DNA of 64,000 nt from assembly GCF_001306915.1 (NCBI RefSeq), contig NZ_LJTC01000003.1, positions 62,001 to 126,000 of the forward strand, given 5' to 3'. The notes below the pieces were generated by a model. That model did no database searches. It had not been told where the DNA came from and saw nothing but the letters and a program-made list of their open reading frames with translations. The DNA comes from Pseudoalteromonas lipolytica. GTDB taxonomy: Bacteria > Pseudomonadota > Gammaproteobacteria > Enterobacterales > Alteromonadaceae. Below are positions 47,943 through 57,394 of this stretch, piece by piece (within the stretch, counting starts at the first letter, position 1; each line of letters starts with the position of its first letter). The position numbers were made by a program, and so were the translations under genes.

Positions 47943-49628
47943 TTGCAGGTAACTCAATTATTTAAAAGCGTGTCAGCCGTTGCTATGATCGCCATTCTAG
48001 CTGGCTGTAGTGTTAAACCTTTGCCACTTGATCCAAGCGTTGGTGATACTGGTCAGCCATTATCGGCAGTTGCACTAAAAAGCGATGTGCAATTTTACGA
48101 CTTATCACTTGAAGTGTTTCCTGATGATAAACGCATTAAAGGGGTGTCGAAAACGCAGTTTAAAATGCTATCTGCAAGCCAATTTGTTGAACTAAAACTT
48201 GATAGCCGATTTTTAATCACTGCAATTACCTCAGACGATAAAACACTTAACTATACCCGCAATGCAGGTGTGCTAAACATTGATTTAGGTAAGCAATACC
48301 CTGCGGGCAGCACAGTAAGTGTTGCTGTGGCCTATGAGGGCAACCCCCATATTGCTAAAAACGCGCCTTGGGATGGCGGGTTTGGATTTGCTGAAACAGA
48401 AAGCGGCGAGCCGTGGATAGCTACCGCAGTGCAGGGCGAAGGCTGTGATTTATTCTGGCCTTGTAAAGATCATTTTGCTGACAAAGCCGATAGCATGCGC
48501 ATAAGGCTCACGGTACCAAATGGCTTAAGTGCAGTAACCAACGGGGTATTGCAAAGCGTAAAACCAGTCGGAGCAAACAAACAACAATTTGATTGGCTGC
48601 TATCTGTGCCTGCAAGCGACTATAACATTGCCCTGAACATAGGCCCGTATCAACGTATTGAGCGTAGTTATACTAGTATTAATGGCACTGAGGTTCCGAT
48701 TGAATTTTGGGCACTTGCTAAACACACACAGCAAGCGTCGATGCTAATAGAGCAGGATTTGCGTTCTCAAGTCGCGTTTTTTGAGCGCTTTTTAGGGCCT
48801 TACCCATGGGGGAATGACAAACTGGGCTTTGTTGAAACACCGCATTTAGGTATGGAACATCAAACGATCAATGCTTATGGTAAAAAATATAAGCGTGATG
48901 CTGGCGGTTATGATTGGTTATTACAGCATGAGTTAGCTCATGAGTGGTTTGGTAATTTAATGACCCATGAAAAACTCAACGATGCATGGCTACACGAAGG
49001 CTTTGGCAGTTACATGCAGCCAAGTTATAGCTTGTATAAATTCGGTGAAGCGGCCTATAACCACAGCATGTATAAGTCGTATTTAGGGCTTAAAAACTGT
49101 AAAGCCATTGTACTTGATGGCGACATAACCTCAGATCAAGCATTCAACCCTGATATTTATGGCAAAGGCAGTTGGACTTTACATTCCTTACGCTGGTTAA
49201 TTGGTGATGAGTTATTTTGGCAAGCCACCCGTGAGCTGCTTTATGGGGTGAACGACACCAAGCAATTAGCTTACCCAATTTCACCGCGATATCGAAATAC
49301 CGATGAGTTTATTGCTATTGTTAACCGCTTAACGGCGAAAGATTATAGCTGGCTGTTTGATGTGTATTTAAAACAGGCTCAATTACCTGAACTTGATGTT
49401 ATTCAATCAGCTAACAGCTTAACGCTGAAATGGAACAAAAACTCTTTGCAAGATAAGCCATTCCCTATGCCAGTTCCGGTGCAAATAAACGGTTCGTTGC
49501 AAACTTATTATGTTGAAAATGGCGAGATTAGCATTGCTTTAAAAGCGGGGGATCATGTGGTGATCGATCCAAACATGAAGGTGTTTAGGTATTTACCAAT
49601 TATCGATAAATGTAAAACTGAGCAATAG
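47943..49628 (+). CDS. M1-family metallopeptidase lipoprotein
   Basis: A 561-residue zinc peptidase of the gluzincin M1 family. It starts with TTG 47943 after TGGAGTAGAT. The lipobox is LAGC (cysteine 22), so the enzyme is membrane-anchored outside the cytoplasm. The zinc site is HELAH (H329, E330, H333) with E352 in HEGFG. The substrate-facing GXMEN motif is GMEHQ here, so the last position differs from classic aminopeptidase N (Q for N), and a non-classical specificity is possible. Confidence 0.88.
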   Translation: MQVTQLFKSVSAVAMIAILAGCSVKPLPLDPSVGDTGQPLSAVALKSDVQFYDLSLEVFPDDKRIKGVSKTQFKMLSASQFVELKLDSRFLITAITSDDKTLNYTRNAGVLNIDLGKQYPAGSTVSVAVAYEGNPHIAKNAPWDGGFGFAETESGEPWIATAVQGEGCDLFWPCKDHFADKADSMRIRLTVPNGLSAVTNGVLQSVKPVGANKQQFDWLLSVPASDYNIALNIGPYQRIERSYTSINGTEVPIEFWALAKHTQQASMLIEQDLRSQVAFFERFLGPYPWGNDKLGFVETPHLGMEHQTINAYGKKYKRDAGGYDWLLQHELAHEWFGNLMTHEKLNDAWLHEGFGSYMQPSYSLYKFGEAAYNHSMYKSYLGLKNCKAIVLDGDITSDQAFNPDIYGKGSWTLHSLRWLIGDELFWQATRELLYGVNDTKQLAYPISPRYRNTDEFIAIVNRLTAKDYSWLFDVYLKQAQLPELDVIQSANSLTLKWNKNSLQDKPFPMPVPVQINGSLQTYYVENGEISIALKAGDHVVIDPNMKVFRYLPIIDKCKTEQ

Positions 49629-49633
49629 CGAAG

Positions 49634-49666
49634 AAGCCCAGCATAAACTACTTTATACTGGGCTTA
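49634..49666. terminator. Probable bidirectional terminator between the M1 peptidase and kinase genes
   Basis: The arms AAGCCCAG and CTGGGCTT (49634-49641 and 49658-49665 or close) extend through a weakly paired AT stem. Confidence 0.65.
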
Positions 49667-49687
49667 TTACTCAACCTAAACAAAGTT

Positions 49688-50641
49688 CTAGGCTAAATCG
49701 GCTGCGCTTGGTAAAGACGCAAATGCACCATAACGGCTTACAGCAAAAGCGCCAGCTTTAGCTGCATAAGCAATGGTTTGTTCGATGTTAGCTGGGGTTT
49801 GGCAAAACGCTTTAAAACTTTGTTTGTTTTCACAGTGCTGACCAATCTTTGACAGCATGCCGCCAATAAACGCATCACCTGCAGCTGTGGTATCAACCAC
49901 TTTTGTCGCTGGTGGGCTAACTTGACCTTTAAAGTCTGCGTGATAAAAGCTGATTGCTTCGCCGCCATTGGTAACTAGCAAACAGGTTACACCGGCCTTT
50001 AAAATGGCATCAATAGTATGCTCAAGTGGCATTTCTTGATGGCTTCTTTGATTTAAAAACTCAAGCTCTTCAAATGAGAGTTTAACGATATCTGCCAGAG
50101 AAATAACATGCCACATTCTATCAAGCGTATGGCGCATACTAGGCCACAGGTTTTCGCGCAGATTCATATCAAAGCTACAAATTGCACCAGCTTTTTTCGC
50201 CTGCGTTAAACCATAAATTGTTGTTTGATAGATATTGTGCTCAGTCAAACTGTTGCTGCATACGTGCATGATGGCGTGATTTGCAAACATTGCATGCTCA
50301 AAGTCGTCCACTCGATACAGTAAATCGGCAGCTGGTGGGCGATAAAAACTAAACGAGCGTTCGCCATTTTCATCGAGTGATACAAACGCCAATGCTGTTT
50401 TAGCCGCATCGGTGAATGTACAGTAATCAGTGTTTACCGCATGCTGCTCAAGCTCTTGTTTAATAAAGTGACCGAACATATCATCGCCTAGCATACCGCA
50501 AAAGCTGGTGTTTAGGCCTAGTTTTGCTGCTGCAACAGCCACATTGGCAGGTGCGCCACCTGCGTATTTGGTAAATGACTCTGGTTGTTTACCATCTGAT
50601 AAAAAGTCGATTAATGCTTCGCCAAAACACACTAAACTCAT
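49688..50641 (-). CDS. PfkB-family carbohydrate kinase (probable fructokinase)
   Basis: A 317-residue ribokinase-family sugar kinase. The N-terminal signature is FTKYAGGAPANVAVAAAKLG. The C-terminal signature VDTTAAGDAFIGGML carries the catalytic aspartate and anion hole. It is adjacent to an AGE-family isomerase and a FucP-like permease, which fits mannose to fructose to fructose-6-phosphate. The start base overlaps the last base of the upstream gene stop, so it is coupled. Confidence 0.88.
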   Translation of the reverse strand: MSLVCFGEALIDFLSDGKQPESFTKYAGGAPANVAVAAAKLGLNTSFCGMLGDDMFGHFIKQELEQHAVNTDYCTFTDAAKTALAFVSLDENGERSFSFYRPPAADLLYRVDDFEHAMFANHAIMHVCSNSLTEHNIYQTTIYGLTQAKKAGAICSFDMNLRENLWPSMRHTLDRMWHVISLADIVKLSFEELEFLNQRSHQEMPLEHTIDAILKAGVTCLLVTNGGEAISFYHADFKGQVSPPATKVVDTTAAGDAFIGGMLSKIGQHCENKQSFKAFCQTPANIEQTIAYAAKAGAFAVSRYGAFASLPSAADLA

Positions 50642-51858
50642 TATGCATTCCTCAAGGTTAAGGTTCTTAATACTTCGTAGCAGGCACCCATAGTATGGTA
50701 GTCGGTTTTGCCTGCTGGCGATTTTGCGTCACTGTAGGGTTGGTTTTGTGCTGATAAAATGCGATACCACGCACCATATTGGTGATCTACCATATGTTGC
50801 CAACTGTATTGCCAAATTTTTTCGTACCATTGCCAATAGCTTTCGTCATTTGTGGCATCAGCTAGTAGGGCTGCTGCGGCTAATGATTCGGCCTGCACCC
50901 AAAAGTATTTATCTCTATCACAAATTTGTTTATCTGGTGCAAAGCCATAGAAAATGCCCCCATGTTGCTGATCCCACGCAATGCTCAGGGTTTCATCAAA
51001 CAGGCTTTTAGCGCGCGTTACCAGCCAAGGTTCATCAATATGGCGGTTTAAAATAAGTAACAGTTTTGCCCACTCAGTTTGATGACCTGGTTGAAATCCC
51101 CAAGGTCTAAATAAATGCTGCGGGTCATCTTTGTTGTAATCTAAATCGAGTTGCCAATTTTTAGAATAGTGTTCCCAGACAAACTGTTGGCTCTGTGCAG
51201 CCAGTTTTACTGTGAAAGTTTCGGCAAGTTGTTTAGCACGTTTTAAATAACGGGTCTCGTTGGTTGCTTCAAAACACATCAGTAAGGCTTCGCATAAATG
51301 CATATTGGCATTTTGGCCGCGATAGTCATCTGCACAGCTAAAATCGGCATTTTGCTCATCTAAATAGGCATTATGCTGGGGTTCAAAGTAGTGCTGCTCT
51401 AATAAATCCCAAACTTGCGAAAGGGTATTTTTGCAGTCGTTTACCCCTGCTTTTAAGGCTACTGCGTTTGCAAGCATAACAAAGGCAAGCCCGTAGCAAT
51501 GATTGGTGTCGTCTAACACGGTTACTTTGCCGTTATCATCTTGCTCAATAAGCCAAGCATAACCACCAGATGCTTGTTTATGCGCATGTTCAAGGTGAGC
51601 TAAACCATGTTTAGTGAGGCTTAAATATTCTGGCTCTTTAAACTCTATGTACGCCATTGCATAGTTAAAAACAAAGCGGGTGCTCGAGACTAAATGGCGA
51701 GTGTGTTTATCGTAGATCGCGCCATTATTTTTAAAAAACTGATAAAAGCCAGCTAAGCCATGGGCTGAATGATCAACACAATGGGGGTGATAAAAAGCAA
51801 GGGTATCTTGAATATGCTGCTTAAGAAAATCAGGGCTTTTAAAGTTAACTGTGGCCAT
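50641..51858 (-). CDS. AGE-family sugar isomerase/epimerase (mannose isomerase-like)
   Basis: A 405-residue (alpha/alpha)6-barrel protein of the N-acylglucosamine 2-epimerase family, which includes mannose-fructose isomerases. Landmarks are GAIYDKHTRHLVSSTRFVFNYA, FVWEHYSKNWQLDLDYN, FRPWGFQPGHQTEWAKLLL (a catalytic histidine pair region) and KYFWVQAESLAAAA. It is first in a two-gene operon with the kinase. An aldose-ketose isomerase role is inferred from the neighbours. Confidence 0.86.
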   Translation of the reverse strand: MATVNFKSPDFLKQHIQDTLAFYHPHCVDHSAHGLAGFYQFFKNNGAIYDKHTRHLVSSTRFVFNYAMAYIEFKEPEYLSLTKHGLAHLEHAHKQASGGYAWLIEQDDNGKVTVLDDTNHCYGLAFVMLANAVALKAGVNDCKNTLSQVWDLLEQHYFEPQHNAYLDEQNADFSCADDYRGQNANMHLCEALLMCFEATNETRYLKRAKQLAETFTVKLAAQSQQFVWEHYSKNWQLDLDYNKDDPQHLFRPWGFQPGHQTEWAKLLLILNRHIDEPWLVTRAKSLFDETLSIAWDQQHGGIFYGFAPDKQICDRDKYFWVQAESLAAAALLADATNDESYWQWYEKIWQYSWQHMVDHQYGAWYRILSAQNQPYSDAKSPAGKTDYHTMGACYEVLRTLTLRNA

Positions 51859-51911
51859 GCGTTATTAATAAATCTGTGTACATCTTGCAACTATAGCAGG
51901 AAATAAAAATA

Positions 51912-51925
51912 TTGGAACGTTCCTA
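51912..51925. promoter_or_regulatory. Palindromic LacI-type operator in the divergent sugar promoter
   Basis: TTGGAACGTTCCTA is a near-perfect palindrome with a CG centre, the form of LacI-family operators. It lies between the isomerase-kinase operon and the permease and so may control both. The exact reverse complement occurs at 53400-53413. Confidence 0.6.
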
Positions 51926-51995
51926 GTAAATCTTTGTGCTATTTTTACTTCAATGTGTAGAATCAAAGGTAACTTGTTAACGGAGTGAAAACCAC

Positions 51996-53267
51996 GTGAG
52001 TGAAATAAATACAAACCAATCGTTTGTCGCCGATGGTTCGCAGCAAAATAAAAACTACCTGCTACCACTGACAGCAATGACAACCCTGTTCTTTTTATGG
52101 GGTTTTATTACAGTTTTAAATGACGTGTTGATCCCGCGCTTAAAAGGGGTATTCGATTTAACCTACACAGAAGCAATGCTGGTTCAGTTTTGTTTCTTTG
52201 GTGCTTACTTTATTGTGTCGCTACCAGCGGGTATGTTGGTTAAAAAAATGGGCTACAAAAATGGTGTACTAACAGGCTTAGTCGTAGCATCAATTGGCTG
52301 TATGTTATTTTACCCAGCGGTTGTAGTACATGAGTACTGGTTATTTTTAGGTGCGTTATTTGTTCTAGCGGCAGGTATTACCGTATTACAGGTATCTGCT
52401 AACCCGTATGTTGTGGCGTTAGGTCCTGAAAAAACGGCGTCGTCACGTTTAAATTTAGCTCAAGCACTTAACTCACTCGGTACCACAGTTGGTCCATATG
52501 TGGGTGGTATTTTATTCTTTGGTACAGCAGGCACGTTAGCTGCAAACGCGGCAACTGCTGAATCTGTCAAAGTGCCTTACCTTATGCTTGCAGCTGCACT
52601 ACTGACCATTGCTGTAGTATTTGCCTTCTTTAAATTACCCGTGATTGCAGAGCACACAGAAGAGCAAGACTGCAAAGCGAAAGGCCACAGCCTAGCTGAA
52701 GCACCTCATTTAATGATGGGTGTTGTAGGTATCTTCTGTTACGTCGGTGCTGAGGTTTCAATTGGTAGCTTCTTAGTAAACTACTTTGGCGAAGCGCACA
52801 TTGCAGGCCTTGAAGAGCATGCGGCGGCAAGCCTAATTGCTTATTATTGGGGCGGTGCAATGGTGGGTCGTTTCATTGGCTCTGCAGCACTGCAAAAGAT
52901 TGCGCCATCAAAAGCGTTATTCTTTAATGCCATGATGGTTATTGTATTGCTGTTAGTGACTATATTCACTGAAGGTGATGTGGCGCTTTATTCAGTACTT
53001 GCGATTGGTTTATTCAATTCAATCATGTTTCCGACTATTTTCTCTGTTGCTATTGAAGGCCTAGGTTCACTCACAAGTAAAGGTTCGGGTTGGTTATGTC
53101 TAGCAATCGTTGGTGGCGCCTTAGTACCATTAGTACAAGGTGTGGTAGCTGATACAGTAAACATTCAACAAAGCTTCTTTGTACCTGTGATTTGTTATGC
53201 ATTTATCGCTTGGTATGGCTTAAACGTTGTACGCTTAGCAGATAGCTGGAAAAAACGCATCAGCTAA
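51996..53267 (+). CDS. FucP/GlcP-type sugar MFS permease
   Basis: A 423-residue inner-membrane sugar/proton symporter with about 12 spans. The N-terminus has LPLTAMTTLFFLWGFITVLND, the classic FucP-like opening. Later motifs include VLQVSANPYVVALGP and the sugar-path region NSIMFPTIFSVAIEGLG. It is divergent from the isomerase-kinase pair, sharing a palindromic operator, so the three genes form one inferred mannose or fructose uptake and catabolism locus. The start is GTG with a GGAGTG ribosome site. Confidence 0.9.
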   Translation: MSEINTNQSFVADGSQQNKNYLLPLTAMTTLFFLWGFITVLNDVLIPRLKGVFDLTYTEAMLVQFCFFGAYFIVSLPAGMLVKKMGYKNGVLTGLVVASIGCMLFYPAVVVHEYWLFLGALFVLAAGITVLQVSANPYVVALGPEKTASSRLNLAQALNSLGTTVGPYVGGILFFGTAGTLAANAATAESVKVPYLMLAAALLTIAVVFAFFKLPVIAEHTEEQDCKAKGHSLAEAPHLMMGVVGIFCYVGAEVSIGSFLVNYFGEAHIAGLEEHAAASLIAYYWGGAMVGRFIGSAALQKIAPSKALFFNAMMVIVLLLVTIFTEGDVALYSVLAIGLFNSIMFPTIFSVAIEGLGSLTSKGSGWLCLAIVGGALVPLVQGVVADTVNIQQSFFVPVICYAFIAWYGLNVVRLADSWKKRIS

Positions 53268-53282
53268 AAATAACTATTAATA

Positions 53283-53312
53283 AAAACCCCGCACAGAGTT
53301 GCGGGGTTTTTT
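53283..53312 (+). terminator. Rho-independent terminator after the sugar permease
   Basis: The stem AAACCCCGC/GCGGGGTTT with an 8-base loop is followed by Ts. Confidence 0.9.
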
Positions 53313-53362
53313 TGTGCCATTTTTTGCTTTAGCCAACAAAATTAGATGACAGAATGATTTAA

Positions 53363-53376
53363 TGAATACGTATTCA
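53363..53376. promoter_or_regulatory. Perfect 14-bp palindrome upstream of the chemoreceptor
   Basis: TGAATACGTATTCA is a perfect palindrome with a CG centre, the pattern of LacI-family sites, but its sequence differs from the GGAACGTTCC operators nearby. It may bind a second regulator. Confidence 0.45.
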
Positions 53377-53399
53377 GGGGGGATTTAAGCGGTAATTTA

Positions 53400-53413
53400 T
53401 AGGAACGTTCCAA
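53400..53413. promoter_or_regulatory. Second copy of the sugar-locus operator, before the chemoreceptor
   Basis: TAGGAACGTTCCAA is the exact reverse complement of the site at 51912-51925. It lies 202 bases before the receptor ATG and suggests that the chemoreceptor belongs to the same regulon as the sugar genes. Confidence 0.6.
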
Positions 53414-53614
53414 AGAGTGTTTTGCTGCTTTTTATTAATGTGGCTTTAGAAGTTGAATGTGCTGCCGTTAATAAAGTAATTGATTTATAAAGAAAGCGTA
53501 CTTTAATTATAAGTAACGATTTCCTAGTTTTAGCTTAATTTTATAAGACAAATGGCTTTAAATTTGTTAAATATAAAAGTGCTAACAACGAAAAAAATAA
53601 CAAATAGGTTTGTC

Positions 53615-55513
53615 ATGCAAAGCTCCAAAAGCACTTTGAAATTTACCACCAAGGTAACTGCGGCTGCATCACTGGTTTTAGTGATTGTGCTCGGATTATT
53701 TACCGTCAATAACTTCGTCTCTATGCGCAGCCAAACGCAGGAGCAGCTTTCGCTTGTTCTGCAAGAGATTTCTCAATCAGTATCGCAAAATATAGCTAAC
53801 TGGTTAAACGCTAAATTAGCGATTGTTTCGTCTGTCGCAGACACCTATCAGCTAGGTGATAGTAAAGAGTTAACACTTAAACAACTAAACACAGCCGACA
53901 AAGCAGGTGATTTTAAAAATACCTATATTGGTATCACTGATGGCACTTTTGTATTGAATGATCAATCGGTTGTTTTACCACCTGATTACGATGCTACCAA
54001 ACGTCCATGGTACAAACTTGTTGAAAATAAAAGCAGTACTGCGTTTACAGCCCCTTATATTGATGTAACTACCAATGAACTAACTATTTCTGCTGTAGCG
54101 CCAATGCAAGCAAACGGTGTGTTTAGTGGTGTTGCGGGTGCCGACATCGACATGAAAACGATTACCAAAATCGTCAACGAAATTGACTTTTTAGGGTTTG
54201 GTTATGGCTTTTTACTTGATAGCGAAGGGCATATTTTAAGCCACCCAGAAACGAAGTTTATCGATAAAAACATGCGTGACTTATTTGGCAAAGACTTATC
54301 GCTTCAATCTGAGTTCGTTGAAGTTCAAATTGATGACTCAGACAAATTAGTATCGTTTACCAAGGTTAAAGGTATTCAAAACGTTGATTGGTATTTAGGT
54401 GTAGTTATTAACGAGGAAATAGCTTATTCATCGGTTGCCTCATTTAGAAATATGGCAGCTATTTATATGCTGTTAGGTATTGTCGCGATTGTACTGATGA
54501 TGCAGTTTTTACTTCGCTACTTAATGCGCCCAATGCAGCGCTTGAACGATGCAATTAAGGATATTGCACAAGGCGAGGGGGATTTAACCCGTCGTCTTGA
54601 AGTTGAAAATAATGACGAGTTTGGTGAGTTGAGCCATTACTTTAATGCGTTCATCGAGAAGATTCATACATCAATAGAGCAAGTTAAAAATACCACCGTT
54701 GAGCTTGAGCGCTTAGTTGAGAGTTTAGTTAATCAAACGCAAGGCACGCTCGACATGTATGCTGACCAAACAAAGCGTACAGATAACGTAGCAACTGCAA
54801 TCAATGAACTGACATCGAGTGCGGTAGAAATCTCAAATAGTGCAAGTAATGCGTCAACCTTAGCAACCAGTGCTAACAGCCAATCATTACAAAGCCAATC
54901 CGCATTAGCTGATAATTTAACGGCAATTAATGCCTTGTCTCGTAATATGGAGCAGGCGCAAAAAACCATTAATAGTTTAGATGCACACACCGTAAGCATC
55001 GGCCAAGTGCTTGAAGTGATCAAAGGGGTTAGTGAGCAAACTAATTTACTAGCCCTTAATGCCGCAATTGAAGCTGCCCGTGCGGGTGAAGCGGGTCGAG
55101 GCTTTGCGGTTGTCGCCGACGAAGTACGCCAACTTGCGCATCGTACACAGCAATCAACGCAAGAAATCGAAGACACCATTTCGCAATTACAACAAGGCTC
55201 TGCGTCTGCGGTTGAAGTAATGACTGCAAGTATTCGCGACAGTGAAAAGAGTGTTGAGCAAGCTCATGTAGCTGGCGATAAAATGGCAGAGGTAACCCGT
55301 GCCATTGAGTCAATTGATGAGGTGAACCACAGTGTTGCTAATGCCACTACTGAACAAAACCAAGTCATTCAAAGCCTAGACAGTGACATACACTCAATTA
55401 GCGAGCTTTCTAATCAAGGCCAGAGCAATCTGAATAACACCTTAAACGAGTGTACAAAATTAAAAGCCCAGTTCTATGAGCTAGAACAATTGGTACTTAA
55501 ATTTAAAGTTTAG
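53615..55513 (+). CDS. Methyl-accepting chemotaxis protein with a Cache-type sensor
   Basis: A 632-residue membrane chemoreceptor. The ATG at 53615 is chosen for its ribosome-like AGG upstream; an in-frame ATG at 53552 gives an odd 21-residue extension. The order is N-terminal span, periplasmic double-Cache-like sensor (about 45-280, with [13 protein letters not shown] and [16 protein letters not shown]), second span, HAMP, then the cytoplasmic signalling coil with [20 protein letters not shown] at its tip. The upstream operator suggests it senses the sugar taken up by the neighbouring locus. Confidence 0.92.
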   Translation: MQSSKSTLKFTTKVTAAASLVLVIVLGLFTVNNFVSMRSQTQEQLSLVLQEISQSVSQNIANWLNAKLAIVSSVADTYQLGDSKELTLKQLNTADKAGDFKNTYIGITDGTFVLNDQSVVLPPDYDATKRPWYKLVENKSSTAFTAPYIDVTTNELTISAVAPMQANGVFSGVAGADIDMKTITKIVNEIDFLGFGYGFLLDSEGHILSHPETKFIDKNMRDLFGKDLSLQSEFVEVQIDDSDKLVSFTKVKGIQNVDWYLGVVINEEIAYSSVASFRNMAAIYMLLGIVAIVLMMQFLLRYLMRPMQRLNDAIKDIAQGEGDLTRRLEVENNDEFGELSHYFNAFIEKIHTSIEQVKNTTVELERLVESLVNQTQGTLDMYADQTKRTDNVATAINELTSSAVEISNSASNASTLATSANSQSLQSQSALADNLTAINALSRNMEQAQKTINSLDAHTVSIGQVLEVIKGVSEQTNLLALNAAIEAARAGEAGRGFAVVADEVRQLAHRTQQSTQEIEDTISQLQQGSASAVEVMTASIRDSEKSVEQAHVAGDKMAEVTRAIESIDEVNHSVANATTEQNQVIQSLDSDIHSISELSNQGQSNLNNTLNECTKLKAQFYELEQLVLKFKV

Positions 55514-55532
55514 TTGTTAAGAGACTGCAATT

Positions 55533-56612
55533 TTGGATCAAAACTGGCTTAATGCCATTACTTTAAACAGTGTCGACACGGCGGATAAACAGCGCCGTGC
55601 CTTCACCTTATTTACCATGGCTTTTTTTGCCATTGTTTTAATCACTTCGTTGGTGTTATCTAACTATCAAATTTACGCCTTACCATTAACTATTATGTTG
55701 GTTGTGAGTGATGTAACCATCGTGCTGTGCATGCTGTATTACTTTCGCACAGGTGCTCTTGTGCCTGTTAGCTGCATTATTTTATCTATTATCTTATTGC
55801 TTTGTATGGCCTTAGTGTACACCGGCGGTAAAGAGAATACCGCTTTATATTGGCTAATGTTTTACCCCATTGTGGCTTATGTCACCTTAGGGTTAAAAGT
55901 GGGCAGTGTATTGGTTGCTATTATGTATTTTAGTTCTCTAGCACTGCTGTTTAGCCCTAATTTTGGTCAAGCACACTATGGGCAAGTTGAAACTTCACGC
56001 TTTTTAGCGTCCTTTAGTTTAGTAATTTTGTTCGCTGCGATTAGCGAATATTTTAGACAAAAAAGCCATCAAAAAATTGCTGGTATTACCTTAATAGAAA
56101 AACGCGATGCATTGACTGACCCACTTACAGGTCTTGCTAATCGTCGTTACATTTATGAACATATTCAACCCCGCCTTGAAGCTGAAGCGGCAAACTACTT
56201 ACCTATGTCAGTATTATTAATTGATTTAGATAATTTTAAGTCACTCAACGATAGTTATGGCCATGATTTTGGTGATCAAGTACTTATTGCATTTACTTCT
56301 ATGTTGCACGATAAACTGCGAGGAACCGATATAAAAGCACGCTATGGTGGCGAAGAGTTTATTATTTTGCTACCTAAAACAGGGCTAACAATTGCACACT
56401 CTGTAGCTGAAAAGTTGCGCGCTTTTGTTGCTCAAAAACAGATCCCCTATGATGTTGGGCAATCTATATCTATAACTTGCAGTATTGGTATTGCCAGCCT
56501 CGAAAGGGGAAGCCAATTTAGTAAAGCAATTAAGCATGCTGATGAAAACTTGTATAAGGCCAAAGCAAAAGGGCGCAATCTAGTTGTGTCAGGTTTAAGT
56601 GAGGTTAATTAA
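55533..56612 (+). CDS. Membrane-bound GGDEF diguanylate cyclase
   Basis: A 359-residue protein that makes the second messenger c-di-GMP. About six hydrophobic spans fill residues 25-180 as a membrane sensor, followed by DPLTGLANRRYIYEHI and the catalytic loop RYGGEEFIILLP. The active motif is GGEEF, a functional variant. No RxxD inhibitory site is evident just before the motif. The start is TTG, 19 bases after the chemoreceptor stop. The close spacing suggests a shared transcript. Confidence 0.9.
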   Translation: MDQNWLNAITLNSVDTADKQRRAFTLFTMAFFAIVLITSLVLSNYQIYALPLTIMLVVSDVTIVLCMLYYFRTGALVPVSCIILSIILLLCMALVYTGGKENTALYWLMFYPIVAYVTLGLKVGSVLVAIMYFSSLALLFSPNFGQAHYGQVETSRFLASFSLVILFAAISEYFRQKSHQKIAGITLIEKRDALTDPLTGLANRRYIYEHIQPRLEAEAANYLPMSVLLIDLDNFKSLNDSYGHDFGDQVLIAFTSMLHDKLRGTDIKARYGGEEFIILLPKTGLTIAHSVAEKLRAFVAQKQIPYDVGQSISITCSIGIASLERGSQFSKAIKHADENLYKAKAKGRNLVVSGLSEVN

Positions 56613-57218
56613 ATGGCAAAGCTAATTTACGTTTATGACCCAATGTGTAGTTGGTGCTGGGGCTTCAGAGAAACTTGGTTAAAGCTTCAAGCAGCCATTG
56701 GCGACAAACTTGCTATTGAATATAAAGTGGGTGGCCTTGCGCCTGATTCAGATGAGCCAATGCGAAAAGAAATGCAGCAGTTTTTACAGCAAACATGGCA
56801 GCGCATTGAGCAGCAACTTGGCACACCATTTAATCATGAGTTTTGGCATACCGCGCAACCGCGCCGTTCTACTTACCCAGCATGCCGTGCAGTGCTTGTT
56901 GCAAGGCAGCAAAATAAAGAGCAAGAGATGCTTTATGCCATTCAAAAAGCCTACTACCTAGATGCACAAAATCCATCTGACATCAGCACCCTTGCAAGCC
57001 TTGCTGAGCAAATAGGGTTAGATAAAAATGCATTTATTCACGAAATAGAAAGTGAAAAAATAAATTCATTACTTATGGACGAAATAAACCAAGCGAGAAG
57101 CTTACCTATTCAAGGTTTCCCGTCTTTAGTTCTTGAAAATAAAGGGCTCTATGCTGCTGTCCCTGTTAATTATCAAGACTGGCAAAGTACTTATCAGCAA
57201 ATCCTATCCCATATTTAG
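56613..57218 (+). CDS. DsbA-family (FrnE-like) thiol oxidoreductase
   Basis: A 201-residue cytoplasmic-looking thioredoxin-fold protein without a signal peptide. The active site is CSWC in YDPMCSWCWGF at residues 11-14. IQGFPSLVLE carries the conserved cis-proline. A DsbA-type helical insertion lies between. It starts right after the cyclase stop codon (TAAATGG), so it is co-translated. Its substrate is unknown. Confidence 0.88.
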   Translation: MAKLIYVYDPMCSWCWGFRETWLKLQAAIGDKLAIEYKVGGLAPDSDEPMRKEMQQFLQQTWQRIEQQLGTPFNHEFWHTAQPRRSTYPACRAVLVARQQNKEQEMLYAIQKAYYLDAQNPSDISTLASLAEQIGLDKNAFIHEIESEKINSLLMDEINQARSLPIQGFPSLVLENKGLYAAVPVNYQDWQSTYQQILSHI

Positions 57219-57276
57219 TTCCCGAAACCCTGCAACTTTTGCCTTATCTTTGCACAATATAAACTAATTGTTACAG

Positions 57277-57316
57277 CTGTCATATTTTTGTATTTTTTGC
57301 GCAACATGCTTGTCAT
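57277..57316 (+). promoter_or_regulatory. Pho-box-like repeats before the TonB2 operon
   Basis: TGTCAT occurs at 57278-57283 and 57311-57316, exactly 33 bases (three 11-bp turns) apart. TGTATT lies in the same register at 57289-57294. The segment CTGTCATATTTTTGTATT matches the PhoB box pattern of 7-bp repeats with 11-bp spacing. The fourth register position (57300) is weak. Confidence 0.5.
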
Positions 57317-57394
57317 TTTTCATCGTTATCCTTTCGCACAATAAAACAACCCAACTAGCAAATTAAGCTAACTTAACGAGTAAAGGTGTATGCG

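Larger units (their letters stand above)
53268..53614. promoter_or_regulatory. 347-bp gap with a terminator and two CG-centred palindromes before the chemoreceptor
   Basis: The gap holds the permease terminator, TGAATACGTATTCA (53363-53376, a perfect palindrome) and TAGGAACGTTCCAA (53400-53413). Centres of the palindromes are 37 bases apart. Further downstream it is AT-rich promoter-like DNA ahead of the receptor ATG at 53615. Confidence 0.6.

Noticed and set aside
53552-53614. Upstream start giving the chemoreceptor a 21-residue extension
   Set aside because: The extension is basic, precedes the real signal-anchor and lacks a ribosome site.
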